Shown here piece after piece: positions 25,764 to 36,383 of a DNA stretch of 64,000 nucleotides. How positions within the stretch are numbered: position 1 is the stretch's first letter; each line of letters opens with the position of its first letter. The notes under the pieces were generated by a model. It did not search any database and had not been told where the DNA came from. It saw only the letters and a list, made by a program, of their open reading frames with translations. The DNA is from Dactylis glomerata (taxonomy: Eukaryota > Streptophyta > Magnoliopsida > Poales > Poaceae), in the NCBI GenBank assembly GCA_007115705.1, contig QXEO01000217.1, positions 620,001-684,000 on the forward strand. The letters are read 5' to 3'. The position numbers and the translations under genes are program-made.

Positions 25764-26447
25764 ATGGAGGAGCAATTTTTTCCAAGATCTCGGCTCTACT
25801 ACGTCATCATCGAAGAGATGAACTTCACCATCACGGAGACTCTCCGTGCTTCAAGGGTGGAGAAGTGGATCCGCGCCGTCAAGCGACGGTTCCTCGACGA
25901 CGCACCGATCAAGTGTGTGTGCTTGGATTGTGAGTTCACCACTCACGAGGTCCCGCAGCGTGCCGCCATCCTTCAACTCTCGGTGGCATCCGAGATATTG
26001 ATCTTCCAAATTTGCAAGGCCAATGGCATGCCGCAACTACTCAAGGACTTCTTGAAGGACACCACCATCAAATTTTGTGGTGCGGCTATCAACAATGATC
26101 TGCGCATGCTGAGGTCATACGGAATTATTATTCCGTCTGCGTATGATCTTCAAAAGGTTGTCCCAAACCCCACTAGCAAGCTAACGCCGAGTTTCTATGA
26201 TTTGACCAATGCTACTATTGGGACACATCTTGAGAACAAGAAGAGGGACAAGAAGAAGAAGTACAAGAAGAAGAGGGACAAGAAGAAGTACAAGAAGAAG
26301 GGAGAAGAAGAAGAAGAAGAAGAAGATGATGATGATGAAGAAGATGCACTAATATTTGGTTGGGAAAAAGTTTCATTGAGCTTCAACCAAATATTATATG
26401 CCGCTTTAGACGCTCGCCTAGGCTTTGAGATTGCTAGGAGATTCTGA
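25764..26447 (+). CDS. WRN/RNase D-type DEDDy 3'-5' exonuclease, transposon cargo
   Basis: 227 residues, single exon, intact. All DEDDy exonuclease motifs are visible: ExoI LDCEF with D55 and E57, ExoII GAAINNDLRML with D112, and ExoIII YAALDA with Y212 and D216. The order and the hydrophobic strand before D55 match the DNA_pol_A_exo1 fold seen in Werner-type exonucleases. Between ExoII and ExoIII lies a low-complexity insert (about residues 158-195), Lys/Arg/Tyr-rich then Glu/Asp-rich, encoded by AAG and GAA/GAT runs. It has probably expanded by repeat slippage and may disturb the fold. The family removes nucleotides from DNA or RNA 3' ends. The substrate here is unknown. It sits between the repeat arms of the CACTA-like element with its own TATA box, so it looks like captured cargo still under some constraint. 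Confidence 0.85.
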   Translation: MEEQFFPRSRLYYVIIEEMNFTITETLRASRVEKWIRAVKRRFLDDAPIKCVCLDCEFTTHEVPQRAAILQLSVASEILIFQICKANGMPQLLKDFLKDTTIKFCGAAINNDLRMLRSYGIIIPSAYDLQKVVPNPTSKLTPSFYDLTNATIGTHLENKKRDKKKKYKKKRDKKKYKKKGEEEEEEEDDDDEEDALIFGWEKVSLSFNQILYAALDARLGFEIARRF

Positions 26448-27324
26448 AAGTTAAAAGGCTACAATAGCCATGTTGATCGTCTTAACCTTAATAATTAGGT
26501 GGATGATTATGTTTGAAAAAATGTTGGATGAGCTTGCTTGGAAAAATGTACCCCCTTTGAGCCATGTTGGATGAGTATGTTTGGAAAAATGTACTCCCTT
26601 TGTTTCGGCTAACAAAGTCTATTAATTTTCGAATTTGTGATTTTTCAAGTATTTTGGCTTTTTTGAATATTTTAATTATTAAAAATTAATAATTAAATTA
26701 TACATAAAGATTATTTGAAATTCATTGGTGCTTATTATACTTAATCATTGTTTCTTATTTTGCGAATTTATTTAGAATTTAAAAAAGTAATATTATATAT
26801 TACCAAAGTGTATAGGTTAATAGAATTGGTACCATACCATTATCAAGAAGTCGCGAACGCAGTCTTAGAAGCTAGTAGGGAAGGAATGGAGAAGTTAAGC
26901 GTGCTAAGGGTGGAGCAGTGTGAGGATGGGTGATCGACCGGGAAGTGAGGACCACAAGTACTTGTAATTTGATATGAGATATGGAGTGAGAGCCATAAGT
27001 ATCTAATTTGATATGAGAATAGAGATGATTAGATAATAGAGAAATAAAAAAATAAAGAAATAAAGGAAATACAGAAATTTCAAAACAGAAAATATAATTT
27101 TATTCTGAATAAACCTTTAGTCCCGATCCGTGTTACGAACCGGGACCAAAGGTCCTCCAGCCGTAGCACATGCCCCGGGCCACGTGGAGGCCCATTGGTC
27201 CCGGTTCGTAAGCAACCGGGACTAAAGGCTGGAGCCTTTAATCCCGCTTTGTTAGTCCCGATTGCTACAACCGGGACTAATGAGCTTTACAAACCGAAAT
27301 TGAAGGTCTTTTTCCACCAGTATT

Positions 27325-28633
27325 TTTTTTCTTTCCATGCGTTTCATATAGCATAAAGCAGACGTCCACTGATACACCACTACTTCTTCTTAGCCTTCCC
27401 TTAAATTATCTCGTCCCACCACTCGGAGATGGTAGGATAGGTGAGGTTGAATTGATTGATAAGTGAATACAGCATGCAAATGTCGCGGCTTGCTACCGTA
27501 TCACCGACTAGCCGTCCTACTTTATTTGCTTGATAAGTGATTTCATGAAATATCGATCTTTGACTAGAGCTGGTATCTCCAGTTAAGTTTTTTAGAAGTG
27601 AGCTGTTAACCAACTAGAGGCGGGTCAATCATTGTTTGACGAGGCTGGTGCATGTGTGCAGTCTTTCACCTCCACTTGTGTTGTTGTGCATCTGATCAGG
27701 CACAAACAGTTGCTCTAATTCTAGTATTCGGAAGATCTCATCAGACTCTCAAGGCCAACAACTTGCGCACCCTGAGAAGGACAGACTGAAAAGGAAAATC
27801 TGTGCATCTGTATCTGAAGTTCAGCTGGAAGAAGCAAAGCTGTCAACCAAAGTTACCAAACTGGTGTGCTCCGTAGAGGATAGATACTGACGTGGAAGTT
27901 GTCCCCTTGATTTTTGCACAGTGACGGAGACGCCTACAGGTGCAGTGCATCGTGTGCTAGTATGCTGCCAAGTTTTATTCCCTTTGGTGATGGCGATTCG
28001 ACACTTGCCTAACCTTTGTCCAATCGGGGCCTCTGGGAGTTTGGAAGTATCTTCTCTTCTTTTCCCTCTGTACTTGCACGTGTGCTCGTGGTCCTTCAGA
28101 AGAACTCACAAGTGGTGATGGGCCAAGTGTGCGAACGGTATCAGGACAAGTGTATATACGTTTGTTGGTGAATAAATAGTGGAGAGTGATGATTTTGTTC
28201 ATCACACTTATCAAATTGACCAAACCCTATGGCGACACGCATGTATCCCGAGTACGTTTTTGCTTAAATTGTTCTTTGCCCAACGCTGAATTCAGGAGAG
28301 CTAAGCCTGGTGCGCCGACAAAACAAAAGCAAGAACTGCTCCTCCATATATGCACCAAAAAAATTCAATAAAAAAAGTTGTATATATCTTTTCGATGCAG
28401 AGGATGGAGCTTCCCTATTTTAAAAAAAATACATATACACGAAAACTTTGATACGGTTTTATCAGTAAAGTAAGGAAATGCAGTTCGTCTCCGTTTGGCT
28501 TAAAATGGATTCATCGTTTAAGAGTGCGTGTTATCAGTTTTTTTTTTTGGTTGATAGACGACACCCAAAACGCACCTAAAATTCATGTGTCCACAGACCA
28601 CAACCTAATTGTCGATGTGATACATTGTTGACG
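27325..28633. other. Unassigned DNA
   Basis: About 1.3 kb with no clear gene. A plus-strand stretch around 27780-27890 reads like a short coiled-coil exon (RKICASVSEVQLEEAKLSTK) and runs into a stop. It may be a gene remnant. Confidence 0.35.
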
Positions 28634-28638
28634 TGTCG
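28634..28638. repeat. Target-site duplication TGTCG of the autonomous Copia element
   Basis: TGTCG at 28634-28638 recurs exactly at 35238-35242, immediately outside the two LTRs. Confidence 0.93.
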
Positions 28639-29704
28639 TGTTGGATAATTAGGCACAATTTCCATTATTAATTCCAGAATATTAAACATGACAATAGCAG
28701 CTACTACCACATGTAACTCGAATATACTAGATGTACTAAACAACAAGATGAACGGAAACAGGCAGTAGCTAAACATGTACTCGCAGAACATGATGAACAG
28801 ACGAACAGCAGTAGACCGCACGTACCGTTCGCTTGCAGATGTAGTCGTAGCAGTAACGTTGTTGATGACAACGTTGGAGAAGACCGGTCGAAGCAGACGG
28901 CGATGAAGACGGCGGTAGGCAGCACCGCCCGACTTGGATGGAAGACGACCCGTGATGAAGAGCTTGAGCAGTCGCGCAGAGCGCTTCCCAAAAACCTAAT
29001 TCGCCCTCTCCCGTACAGGATCGCAAAGGCGAGTGGTTCCGGAGACCTGCTCTCCCGTTCGCCGGTGCACGCCGGCGCTCGGGATGGAGTAGACTACGGA
29101 GGCGGCGCAAGCAGCGAGAGGTGGTAAAACCCTAGATCGGTTTCAGGTGTGTACGGCGTGTAGCCAGGCAAGAGTTTATATAGGCGCGGACGCACAGCGG
29201 AAAAACCCTAGGCAACGTGGGCCACGCCCACGTCGCACGTCCGAGTCGGTTACAGTAGCCCACGATCTGGGAGCGACCCGAACTGGCTAGCTGTGACGCG
29301 TCCGTCAAGGACTCGGTCAAACGTTCGGTTTTCCTGTGCAGCAAAAAGATAAGCTCGGCTCCGAGGCTCAATTCCGCAATTCCGCAAACCGCGGCGCGCG
29401 CGCGCGCGTCGTGACGTGACGTGACGTGTCGAGTCGAGACGAGACGAGCGAGGAGGAGGAGGAGCGCGCGTGTGGCACTTCTCTTCTCACTCACTTACCA
29501 AGTGGTGCAACACCCCACCTTATATGTTGGTCTACATCTCTCCCAACTTCCCATGTGGGACTAAACTTAGCTCCCACCCCTTGCCTTTGTGCAGCCAAAA
29601 ACTTGGGCTGCATTCCAAATGGGCTTACACACATGGGCTTTGAGATTTCTAGGAATTTCTGAAATCTACTATGGGCTCATATGAAATGGCCCAATATTTC
29701 AACA
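28639..29704 (-). repeat. 3' LTR of the autonomous Copia element
   Basis: 1066 bp. Nearly identical to 34217-35237, with extra bases near 29268-29305 and in the GACGTGACGTGACG and GAGGAGGAGGAG runs. It contains the TATATAAA box (minus) near 29173-29180 and an alternating CGCGCGCGCGCG tract near 29393-29408. Confidence 0.95.
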
Positions 29705-30246
29705 ATCCCCCACCAGATCTCAAATGCCCATTTAGAGATTTGCCAAACCTCACTACTTGTTTATATACCAGTGTTTCAGCAGAGACTGTTAAGTTGAACT
29801 TCCGCCTAGAATCTTAAGCTACGTCTATCAGCAACTTGAACAATGGACTACGCCTTGAATTGCAAGTTTTGTGCGTCAAGATTTCACTCAAAGTCATAAC
29901 CAGTACATGGCTGCCAGTAGCCTACCCCGCGGGTTGGAGCATATGCGTCGTACTCCATGGTCTCTTCATGAGTTTACTAGAGATCACCCAAATCTCATAG
30001 ACTGCGACGTTTAACAGTCGGACTCATATAGGTGTGTTCTTTCAAGAATGCTCTGTAGGACAGCATCTTTGCTAATCATAGCCAACAGAAACACATTAAG
30101 GCATGTTGCCAACCTGCCTTACAGATTTTGAGAGTTTTGCATCTTCACTTAGAGAGGGTTACAGAATACTCTCCTCAGTTAAACCACTAGCTTGTTTTCC
30201 CAGGTCCTAATTCACGGGATCTCCGATCACAAAGGTTGGGTTACCG

Positions 30247-30384
30247 CTATGGCATAACATCTATGGGTCTCAAACCCATCTCCCTCGATGCACTATCTAT
30301 CACATTGCGTGATAGCCCCTTAGTAAAGGGATCTGCCAGGTTTTTGTCTGTTTGAATATACGTAACAGTTATTACTCCGGAGTT
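30247..30384 (-). pseudogene. C-terminal tail of the Copia polyprotein beyond the nonsense codon
   Basis: After the TGA at 30385-30387 the same frame stays open for 45 codons to a TAG at 30247-30249. It contains the DKNLADPFTKGLS motif that normally closes Copia RNase H domains. The conserved tail shows that the TGA is a recent nonsense change, probably CGA to TGA at a CpG, rather than the native end. Confidence 0.88.
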
Positions 30385-33300
30385 TCACAATTTCCTGACA
30401 GACTTCAAACGTCTTTTAACGTGTCTTGATGACTTCGCGTTATCCTTAGAATTGTTCACTTTGACAATAACTGTTTGGTTGTCACAATTCAAGAGGATGG
30501 CCGGCACAGGTTTTTCAACCACCGGCAAGTCCATCAAGAGCTCACGCAGCCATTCTGACTCTACAGTGGCTGTGTCTAAAGCAGTAAGTTCTGCTTCCAT
30601 AGTTGACCTCGTCAATATGGTTTGCCTACATGATCTCCATGATACGGCGCCACCTCCAAAGGTAAACACATACCCACTAGTGGCTTTGATATCATCTACA
30701 TCAGAGATCCAATTTGCGTCACTATATCCTTCAAGCACAGCAGGGTGCCCTGAATAGTGAATCCCGTAACTCATTGTACCACATAGATAGCGCATGACCC
30801 TTTCAAGTGCATGCCAATGATCAATACCCGGGTTTGACATGAACCTACTCAACTTGCTCACAGCAAAAGAGATGTCAGGTCTTGTCGCGCTCGCTAAGTA
30901 CATGAGTGAACCAATGATCTGAGAATACCTCAGTTGATCTGTTGGTTCGTTCTTGTTCTTACGCAATATCACACTGGGATCATAAGGTGTTGGAGAAGAC
31001 TTGCCATCAATAAAGCCAAACCGGCTCAAGATCTTCTCAACATAGTGGGATTGCGATAAAGTAATCCCACTCTCGTTCTTATTTAGCTTGATGTTCAGGA
31101 TCACATCAGCTTCTCCCAGATCTTTCATATCAAAGCACTTTGACAAGAAAGACTTGACCTCATGTATTACTTTCATGTTTGTACCAAAGATGAGAATATC
31201 ATCAACGTACAAACACAATATAACACCTTCGCCCCCACCATGGCGATAGTAAACGCACTTGTCAGCCTCATTAACGACAAAGCCAACAGAAGTTAAAGTT
31301 CTGTCAAACTTCTCATGCCATTGCTTAGGTGCTTGTTTCAGGCCATATAAAGATTTTAGCAACTTGCACACCTTTGTCTCTTCACCTTTTACCACAAATC
31401 CATCAGGCTGATCCATATAGATTTCCTCTTCCAACTCTCCATTGAGGAAAGCTGTCTTTACGTCCATTTGATGAACGATAAGACCATAGGAGGCAGCCAT
31501 GGAAAGTAGTACTCGAATGGTGGTTAGTCTTGCGACAGGTGAATAGGTATCAAAGTAATCTTCGCCTTCTCTCTGTGTGTAGCCTTTCGCTACAAGTCTC
31601 GCCTTGTACTTCTCAATAGTACCATCAGGCCTTAGCTTCTTCTTGAACACCCACTTGCAGCCCACAGGCTTACAGCCATGGGGGCGCTCTGATAATTCCC
31701 ATGTTCCATTAGAAAGAATCGAGTCCATCTCATTCTGGACAGCTTCTTTCCAATCATCTGCATCTGATGATGCATATGCCTCAGCAATGGATTTGGGAGT
31801 ATCATCCACAAGGTACACAATGAAATCATCACCAAAGGACTTTGCAGTCCTCTGTCTCTTGCTCCTTGTAGGAGCTTCATTGTCATCCTTCTCATGAACG
31901 TTCTCAAAAACGTTCTCATGTGGTTGCTCAAAATAATCGTCAGATGCACTAGATTCAGGAATTATCTCAGAAGAAAATCTAGCAGTGCTATGCATATCTT
32001 TCATAGGAAACATATTCTCAAAAAATGTTGCATCACGAGATTCCATTATAGTGTCAACATGCATATCAGGTACCTCGGATTTAACTACTAAAAATCTATA
32101 GCCAATGCTCCGCTGAGCATAACCTAGAAAGATGCAGTCCACAGTCTTTGGTCCGAGTTTGCGTTTCTTTGGGATGGGAATGTTGACCTTCGCCAAGCAT
32201 CCCCAAGTGCGCAAATACGAAAGTGATGGCTTTCTCCCAACCCACTCCTCATAAGGGGTTTTATCTTTATTCTTGTTAGGAACTCTATTCAGGACATGAC
32301 ATGCAGTCAACAAAGCCTCCCCCCACCATGCCTTTGATAAACCAGCAGTGTCGAGCATGGAATTCACCAAGTCAGACAGAGTGCGGTTTTTCCTCTCGGC
32401 CACCCCATTGGATTGGGGCGAGTAGGGAGGCGTCCTCTCATGAATAATACCGTGTTCCTCACAGAATTCGTCAAAGATTTTAGGAAAATACTCTCCACCA
32501 CGATCCAACCTAAGACGCTTGATCTTTCTCTCTAGTTGATTTTCAACTTCAGCCTTATAAATTTTAAAGTAGTCTAAAGCTTCATCTTTAGTTCGCAACA
32601 AGTAAACATAGCAAAATCTAGTCGCATCATCAATCAATGTCATGAAATATCTCTTTTCACCTTTTGTCAACACACCATTCATCTCGCATAGATCAGAATG
32701 TATGAGTTCTAGAGGTGCCAAGTTTCTCTCCTCGGCCGCCGTATGAGGCTTACGAGGTTGCTTCGATTGCACACAACTATGGCACTTAGAACCTTTGGCA
32801 ATAGTGAATTTCGGAATTAAACTCATGCTGGATAACCGAGACATCAAACCAAAATTAATGTGACATAAACGAGAATGCCAAACACTGGTATCATCATTAA
32901 CACCGCCACAAATATGGTTCACGGATTTATTACAGAAATCTGAAAGTGAAAAGCGGAACAAGCCTCCGCACTCATAGCCTTTTCCAATAAATTGTCTATG
33001 CTTGGAAACGACTACCTTATTCGACTCTAACACAACCTTAAACCCATCTCTGCAGAGAAGGGAACCGCTAACAAGATTCTTGTTCATAGAAGGGACATGC
33101 TGCACGTTCCTCAGCTGCACGATCTTCCCCGAAGTGAACTTCAGATCTACCGTGCCAACACCACGAACAGAGGCATGTGACCCATTGCCCATTAGGACGG
33201 AGGAATCCCGTGCGGCCTGGTAAGAAGTGAACATAGAGATGTCAGCACACACATGAACGTTAGCACCCGTATCAATCCACCAAGAGGGAGATTGAAATAC

Positions 33301-34176
33301 CGAAAGAACAGTAAATAGATTACCATACCCATCAGTATTGCTAGCAGTCACGACGTTGACACTCTTGGCCCTTTTCCCTCTGCGGTCTGCGCGTTCTGGG
33401 CAGTCCTTGGAAAAGTGGCCGGGCTCTCCACAAGTGAAACAAGTTAGATCACTCCTGTCCCTGTTCGGCTTCTTCTTCTTGAAGGTTGTAGTCTTTACAG
33501 GCTTGTTGAAAGAGGGCTTGAAGTTCCCTTTATTCTTGCCTGAGGATTTGCCTTTCTGCTGGACAAAGTTAGCAGTAGCATGACCCTCTCCTTTCTCAGT
33601 AGTGTCCTTAGCACGAGCCTTCTCCTCAACATCAAGGGACGCTATCAGATTTTCAACTGATATCTCCTGTCTCTTGTGTTTGAGAGCTGTGGCGAAGTTC
33701 CTCCATGAAGGGGGCAACTTAGCAATAATGCAACCCGCCACAAACTTGTCGGGTAAGGCACACTTAAGGAGTTCGAGCTCTTTGGCAATGCACTGTATCT
33801 CATGAGCTTGTTGAACCACAGGAAGGTCCTTAGTCATCTTAAAATCATGAAAGCTCTCCATGATGTACAGTTCACTACCAGCATCTGCAGCACCAAACTT
33901 GGCGTCCAGTGCGTCCCAGAGCTCTTTCCCGTCTTTTATGTGCATAAACACATCACACAGACGGTCAGCAAGAATGCTCAGAATGCATCCCACAAAGATA
34001 GTATTGGCTTCCTCGAACTTTTTTTGATCATCGTCAGACATAGTTCCTTCAGGTTTGCCTTTACTAATCTGGAACACTTTCATCGTGGTCAGCCAAAGCT
34101 CAGCTTTGTACTGCCACCTCTTAAAGTGCACACCGGTAAATTTATCCGGCCTCAGTGCATCGGTAAAACCAGCCAT
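30385..34176 (-). CDS. Copia gag-pol polyprotein, cut short by one nonsense codon
   Basis: The start is the ATG at 34176 (MAGFTDALRPDKFTG), 41 bp inside the 5' LTR; in-frame codons upstream lack an ATG. The frame runs uninterrupted for about 1263 codons. Numbered from a codon 20 upstream of that ATG, the visible domains are: gag (21-260); CCHC knuckle C266/C269/H274/C279; protease D322-T-G-A; integrase zinc motif H454, H459, C485, C488; catalytic D515, D578 and E614 with the D(35)E spacing; reverse transcriptase YVDD at 1010-1013; RNase H YSDANW near D1173. All catalytic residues are present. The products would package, reverse-transcribe and integrate the element. The TGA removes the last 45 residues, part of RNase H. 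Confidence 0.93.
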   Translation of the reverse strand: MAGFTDALRPDKFTGVHFKRWQYKAELWLTTMKVFQISKGKPEGTMSDDDQKKFEEANTIFVGCILSILADRLCDVFMHIKDGKELWDALDAKFGAADAGSELYIMESFHDFKMTKDLPVVQQAHEIQCIAKELELLKCALPDKFVAGCIIAKLPPSWRNFATALKHKRQEISVENLIASLDVEEKARAKDTTEKGEGHATANFVQQKGKSSGKNKGNFKPSFNKPVKTTTFKKKKPNRDRSDLTCFTCGEPGHFSKDCPERADRRGKRAKSVNVVTASNTDGYGNLFTVLSVFQSPSWWIDTGANVHVCADISMFTSYQAARDSSVLMGNGSHASVRGVGTVDLKFTSGKIVQLRNVQHVPSMNKNLVSGSLLCRDGFKVVLESNKVVVSKHRQFIGKGYECGGLFRFSLSDFCNKSVNHICGGVNDDTSVWHSRLCHINFGLMSRLSSMSLIPKFTIAKGSKCHSCVQSKQPRKPHTAAEERNLAPLELIHSDLCEMNGVLTKGEKRYFMTLIDDATRFCYVYLLRTKDEALDYFKIYKAEVENQLERKIKRLRLDRGGEYFPKIFDEFCEEHGIIHERTPPYSPQSNGVAERKNRTLSDLVNSMLDTAGLSKAWWGEALLTACHVLNRVPNKNKDKTPYEEWVGRKPSLSYLRTWGCLAKVNIPIPKKRKLGPKTVDCIFLGYAQRSIGYRFLVVKSEVPDMHVDTIMESRDATFFENMFPMKDMHSTARFSSEIIPESSASDDYFEQPHENVFENVHEKDDNEAPTRSKRQRTAKSFGDDFIVYLVDDTPKSIAEAYASSDADDWKEAVQNEMDSILSNGTWELSERPHGCKPVGCKWVFKKKLRPDGTIEKYKARLVAKGYTQREGEDYFDTYSPVARLTTIRVLLSMAASYGLIVHQMDVKTAFLNGELEEEIYMDQPDGFVVKGEETKVCKLLKSLYGLKQAPKQWHEKFDRTLTSVGFVVNEADKCVYYRHGGGEGVILCLYVDDILIFGTNMKVIHEVKSFLSKCFDMKDLGEADVILNIKLNKNESGITLSQSHYVEKILSRFGFIDGKSSPTPYDPSVILRKNKNEPTDQLRYSQIIGSLMYLASATRPDISFAVSKLSRFMSNPGIDHWHALERVMRYLCGTMSYGIHYSGHPAVLEGYSDANWISDVDDIKATSGYVFTFGGGAVSWRSCRQTILTRSTMEAELTALDTATVESEWLRELLMDLPVVEKPVPAILLNCDNQTVIVKVNNSKDNAKSSRHVKRRLKSVRKL

Positions 34177-34216
34177 TGATAATTCAGGAAATTGCCTACA
34201 ATTAGGTTTTTTGGAT

Positions 34217-35237
34217 TGTTGGATAATTAGGCACAATTTCCATTATTAATTCCAGAATATTAAACATGACAATAGCAGCTACTACCACATGTAACTCGAA
34301 CATACTAGATGTACTAAACAACAAGATGAACGGAAACAGGCAGTAGCTAAACATGTACTCGCAGAACATGATGAACAGACGAACAGCAGTAGACCGCACG
34401 TACCGTTCGCTTGCAGATGTAGTCGTAGCAGTAACGTTGTTGATGACAACGTTGGAGAAGACCGGTCGAAGCAGACGGCGATGAAGACGGCGGTAGGCAG
34501 CACCGCCCGACTTGGATGGAAGACGACCCGTGATGAAGAGCTTGAGCAGTCGCGTAGAGCGCTTCCCAAAAACCTAATTCGCCCTCTCCCGTACAGGATC
34601 GCAAAGGCGAGTGGTTCCGGAGACCTGCTCTCCCGTTCGCCGGTGCACGCCAGCGCTCGGGATGGAGTAGACTACGGAGGCGGCGCAAGCAGCGAGAGGT
34701 GGTAAAACCCTAGATCGGTTTCAGGTGTGTACGGCGTGTAGCCAGGCAAGAGTTTATATAGGCGCGGACGCACAGCGGAAAAACCCTAGGCAACGTGGGC
34801 CACGCCCACGTCGCACGTCCGAGTCGGTTACAGTAGCCCACGATCAAGGACTCGGTCAAACGTTCGGTTTTCCTGTGCAGCAAAAAGATAAGCTCGGCTC
34901 CGAGGCTCAATTCCGCAAACCGCGGCGCGCGCGCGCGCGTCGTGACGTGACGTGTCGAGTCGAGTCGAGTCGAGACGAGACGAGCGAGGAGGAGGAGCGC
35001 GCGTGTGGCACTTCTCTTCTCACTCACTTACCAAGTGGTGCAACACCCCACCTTATATGTTGGTCTACATCTCTCCCAACTTCCCATGTGGGACTAAACT
35101 TAGCTCCCACCCCTTGCCTTTGTGCAGCCAAAAACTTAGGCTGCATTCCAAATGGGCTTACACACATGGGCTTTGAGATTTCTAGGAATTTCTGAAATCT
35201 ACTATGGGCTCATATGAAATGGCCCAATATTTCAACA
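34217..35237 (-). repeat. 5' LTR of the autonomous Copia element
   Basis: 1021 bp with ends TGTTGAAATATT and ATCCAACA on the minus strand. A TATATAAA box (minus) at 34753-34760 is the likely promoter. Downstream the leader is only about 40 bp before the gag ATG, unusually short, and lacks a recognisable primer site. Confidence 0.94.
34753..34760 (-). promoter_or_regulatory. LTR TATA box of the autonomous Copia element
   Basis: TATATAAA on the minus strand within the 5' LTR, in a GC-rich setting (CGCCTATATAAACTC). The same box is present in the other LTR. Confidence 0.65.
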
Positions 35238-35242
35238 TGTCG

Positions 35243-35705
35243 TACCCTAGGATGTTGAGCATCACATCACCAACTGCATCAAGGCAACAATTTCTTTTTG
35301 CTACAAGTGTGCAAAAAGACGCATGATTCCAACAACCGGATAGAGAAGAAAATCAAGCACTGCATGCATCCACGCGCGCATGGCTGCCGTCCATTGTTAA
35401 GACTGTCGCTTTGCTTGGGTCGACATCAGGTCAGTCGATCTCGTACCAGTGTCGACACAGTATGAGATGCATCAGGCCTCTACAAGTGCAGCTCATCTGC
35501 TGGGTGTATGTTGACAAATTTTAGGTTGATGTAATCGACCAAAATTGAGCACTAGGTTTTCCCCGTTTTTTTTTTGCTACTGGGTTTACCCCCATCTTAT
35601 TAGTTATAGGGACAGATTAGGCGATGAAATATCATACTATTTGATTGACAAAATTTCAACTACTTCATCTTAGCACACGACTCCAGCAGGTTGGCACCGC
35701 CCTTG
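35243..35705. other. Unassigned DNA
   Basis: About 460 bp of AT-rich sequence with no gene, RNA or element recognised. Confidence 0.4.
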
Positions 35706-35710
35706 AAATC

Positions 35711-36383
35711 TGTTAAGCTTCATGCACTAGCCAACGCAACCAAAAGTCCGAACTGATGGAAAGGGCTAGTACAATCTACTTATACACTTCAACACCCCCT
35801 CTCACATGTGACGGGAGACGAGAAGACAAGTCAACACGTATAGAGAGGCAAAGAGGCAGCGGGAGGCCGGGCGCGGCAGGAGGCTGCGGAGAGCTCGCCA
35901 GAGGCGAGAAAGAGCGGCGGCGGTCGGGCGCGTCGGCAGGAGACCGAGGCGGGCGGCGGCGGCGGCTGCGAGAGAATTTAGAATAAATTGTGAAAGCCAG
36001 GATTTGAACTCGAGACCTGGGGCTCTGATACCATGTTAAGTTTCATGCACTAGCCACTTGAACCAAAAGTCCGAACTGATGGAAAGGGCTAGTACAATCC
36101 ATCACACTTGGATTGTACTAGCCCTTTCCATCAGTTCGGACTTTTGGTTGCGTTGGCTAGTGCATGAAGCTTAACTTGGTATCAGAGCCCAGGGTCTCAT
36201 GTTCAAGTCCTGGTTTTCGCAGTTTATTGTAAAATTGTTGTCGCCCCCTTTTGTGTCCACGTGTTGACTTTCTCTTCTCCCGTCACACGTGAGTGGGGGT
36301 GTTGAAGTGTATAAGTGGATTGTACTAGCCCTTTTCATCAGTTCGGACTTTTGGTTGCGTTGGCTAGTGCATGAAGCTTAACT
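35711..36383. mobile_element. Head-to-head inverted dimer of a TRIM retrotransposon
   Basis: Two miniature LTR elements face each other. Copy A (minus, 35711-36101) has a full 84-bp LTR at 35711-35794 and a truncated one at 36034-36101. Copy B (plus, 36109-36383) has a truncated LTR at 36109-36176 and a full one at 36300-36383. Each has the Met-tRNA primer site TGGTATCAGAGCC next to its inner LTR. The inner LTRs lack their first 16 or so bases and meet across a 7-bp spacer, forming a long near-perfect palindrome. AAATC flanks the whole unit at 35706-35710 and 36384-36388. Copy A has a GC-rich insertion near 35840-35975. Neither copy encodes protein. Confidence 0.87.

Larger units (their letters stand above)
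25210..27321. mobile_element. CACTA-like element carrying an exonuclease gene
   Basis: The left end reads CACCAGTGGAAAAAAGGG and the right end CTTTTTCCACCAGT, inverted copies of a CACTGGTGGAAAAAG-type terminus. The flanks ATT (25207-25209) and ATT (27322-27324) fit a 3-bp TSD if the last base of the right end is lost. Multiple inverted TTAGTCCCGGTT-type subterminal repeats lie at 25255-25465 and 27115-27290. No transposase is present, so the element is non-autonomous. The single long ORF (25764-26447) lies between the repeat zones. Superfamily is inferred from end structure and TSD length. Confidence 0.68.
28639..35237 (-). mobile_element. Near-intact autonomous Copia retrotransposon
   Basis: A 6.6-kb minus-strand element with LTRs at 28639-29704 and 34217-35237, both TGTTGAAATATT...ATCCAACA on the minus strand, and an exact TSD (TGTCG). 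One long frame encodes gag, protease, integrase, reverse transcriptase and RNase H in Copia order. A purine tract (GGTGGGGGAT, minus) abuts the 3' LTR at 29705. No TGG-starting primer site is visible beside the 5' LTR: the minus strand reads ATCCAAAAAACC there. The LTRs differ by a few indels (1066 versus 1021 bp) with few substitutions, so the insertion is fairly young. Confidence 0.95.

Noticed and set aside
28639..29704. Two unrelated gene-like regions at 28.6-29.7 kb and 34.2-35.2 kb
   Set aside because: They are the two LTRs of one Copia element with a TSD outside.
36109..36383. tRNA-derived SINE (A-box and B-box-like GTTCAAGTCC)
   Set aside because: Repeated LTRs with TG...CA-type ends, the primer site directly next to the LTR and a 5-bp TSD fit a TRIM; there is no poly(A) tail or long TSD.
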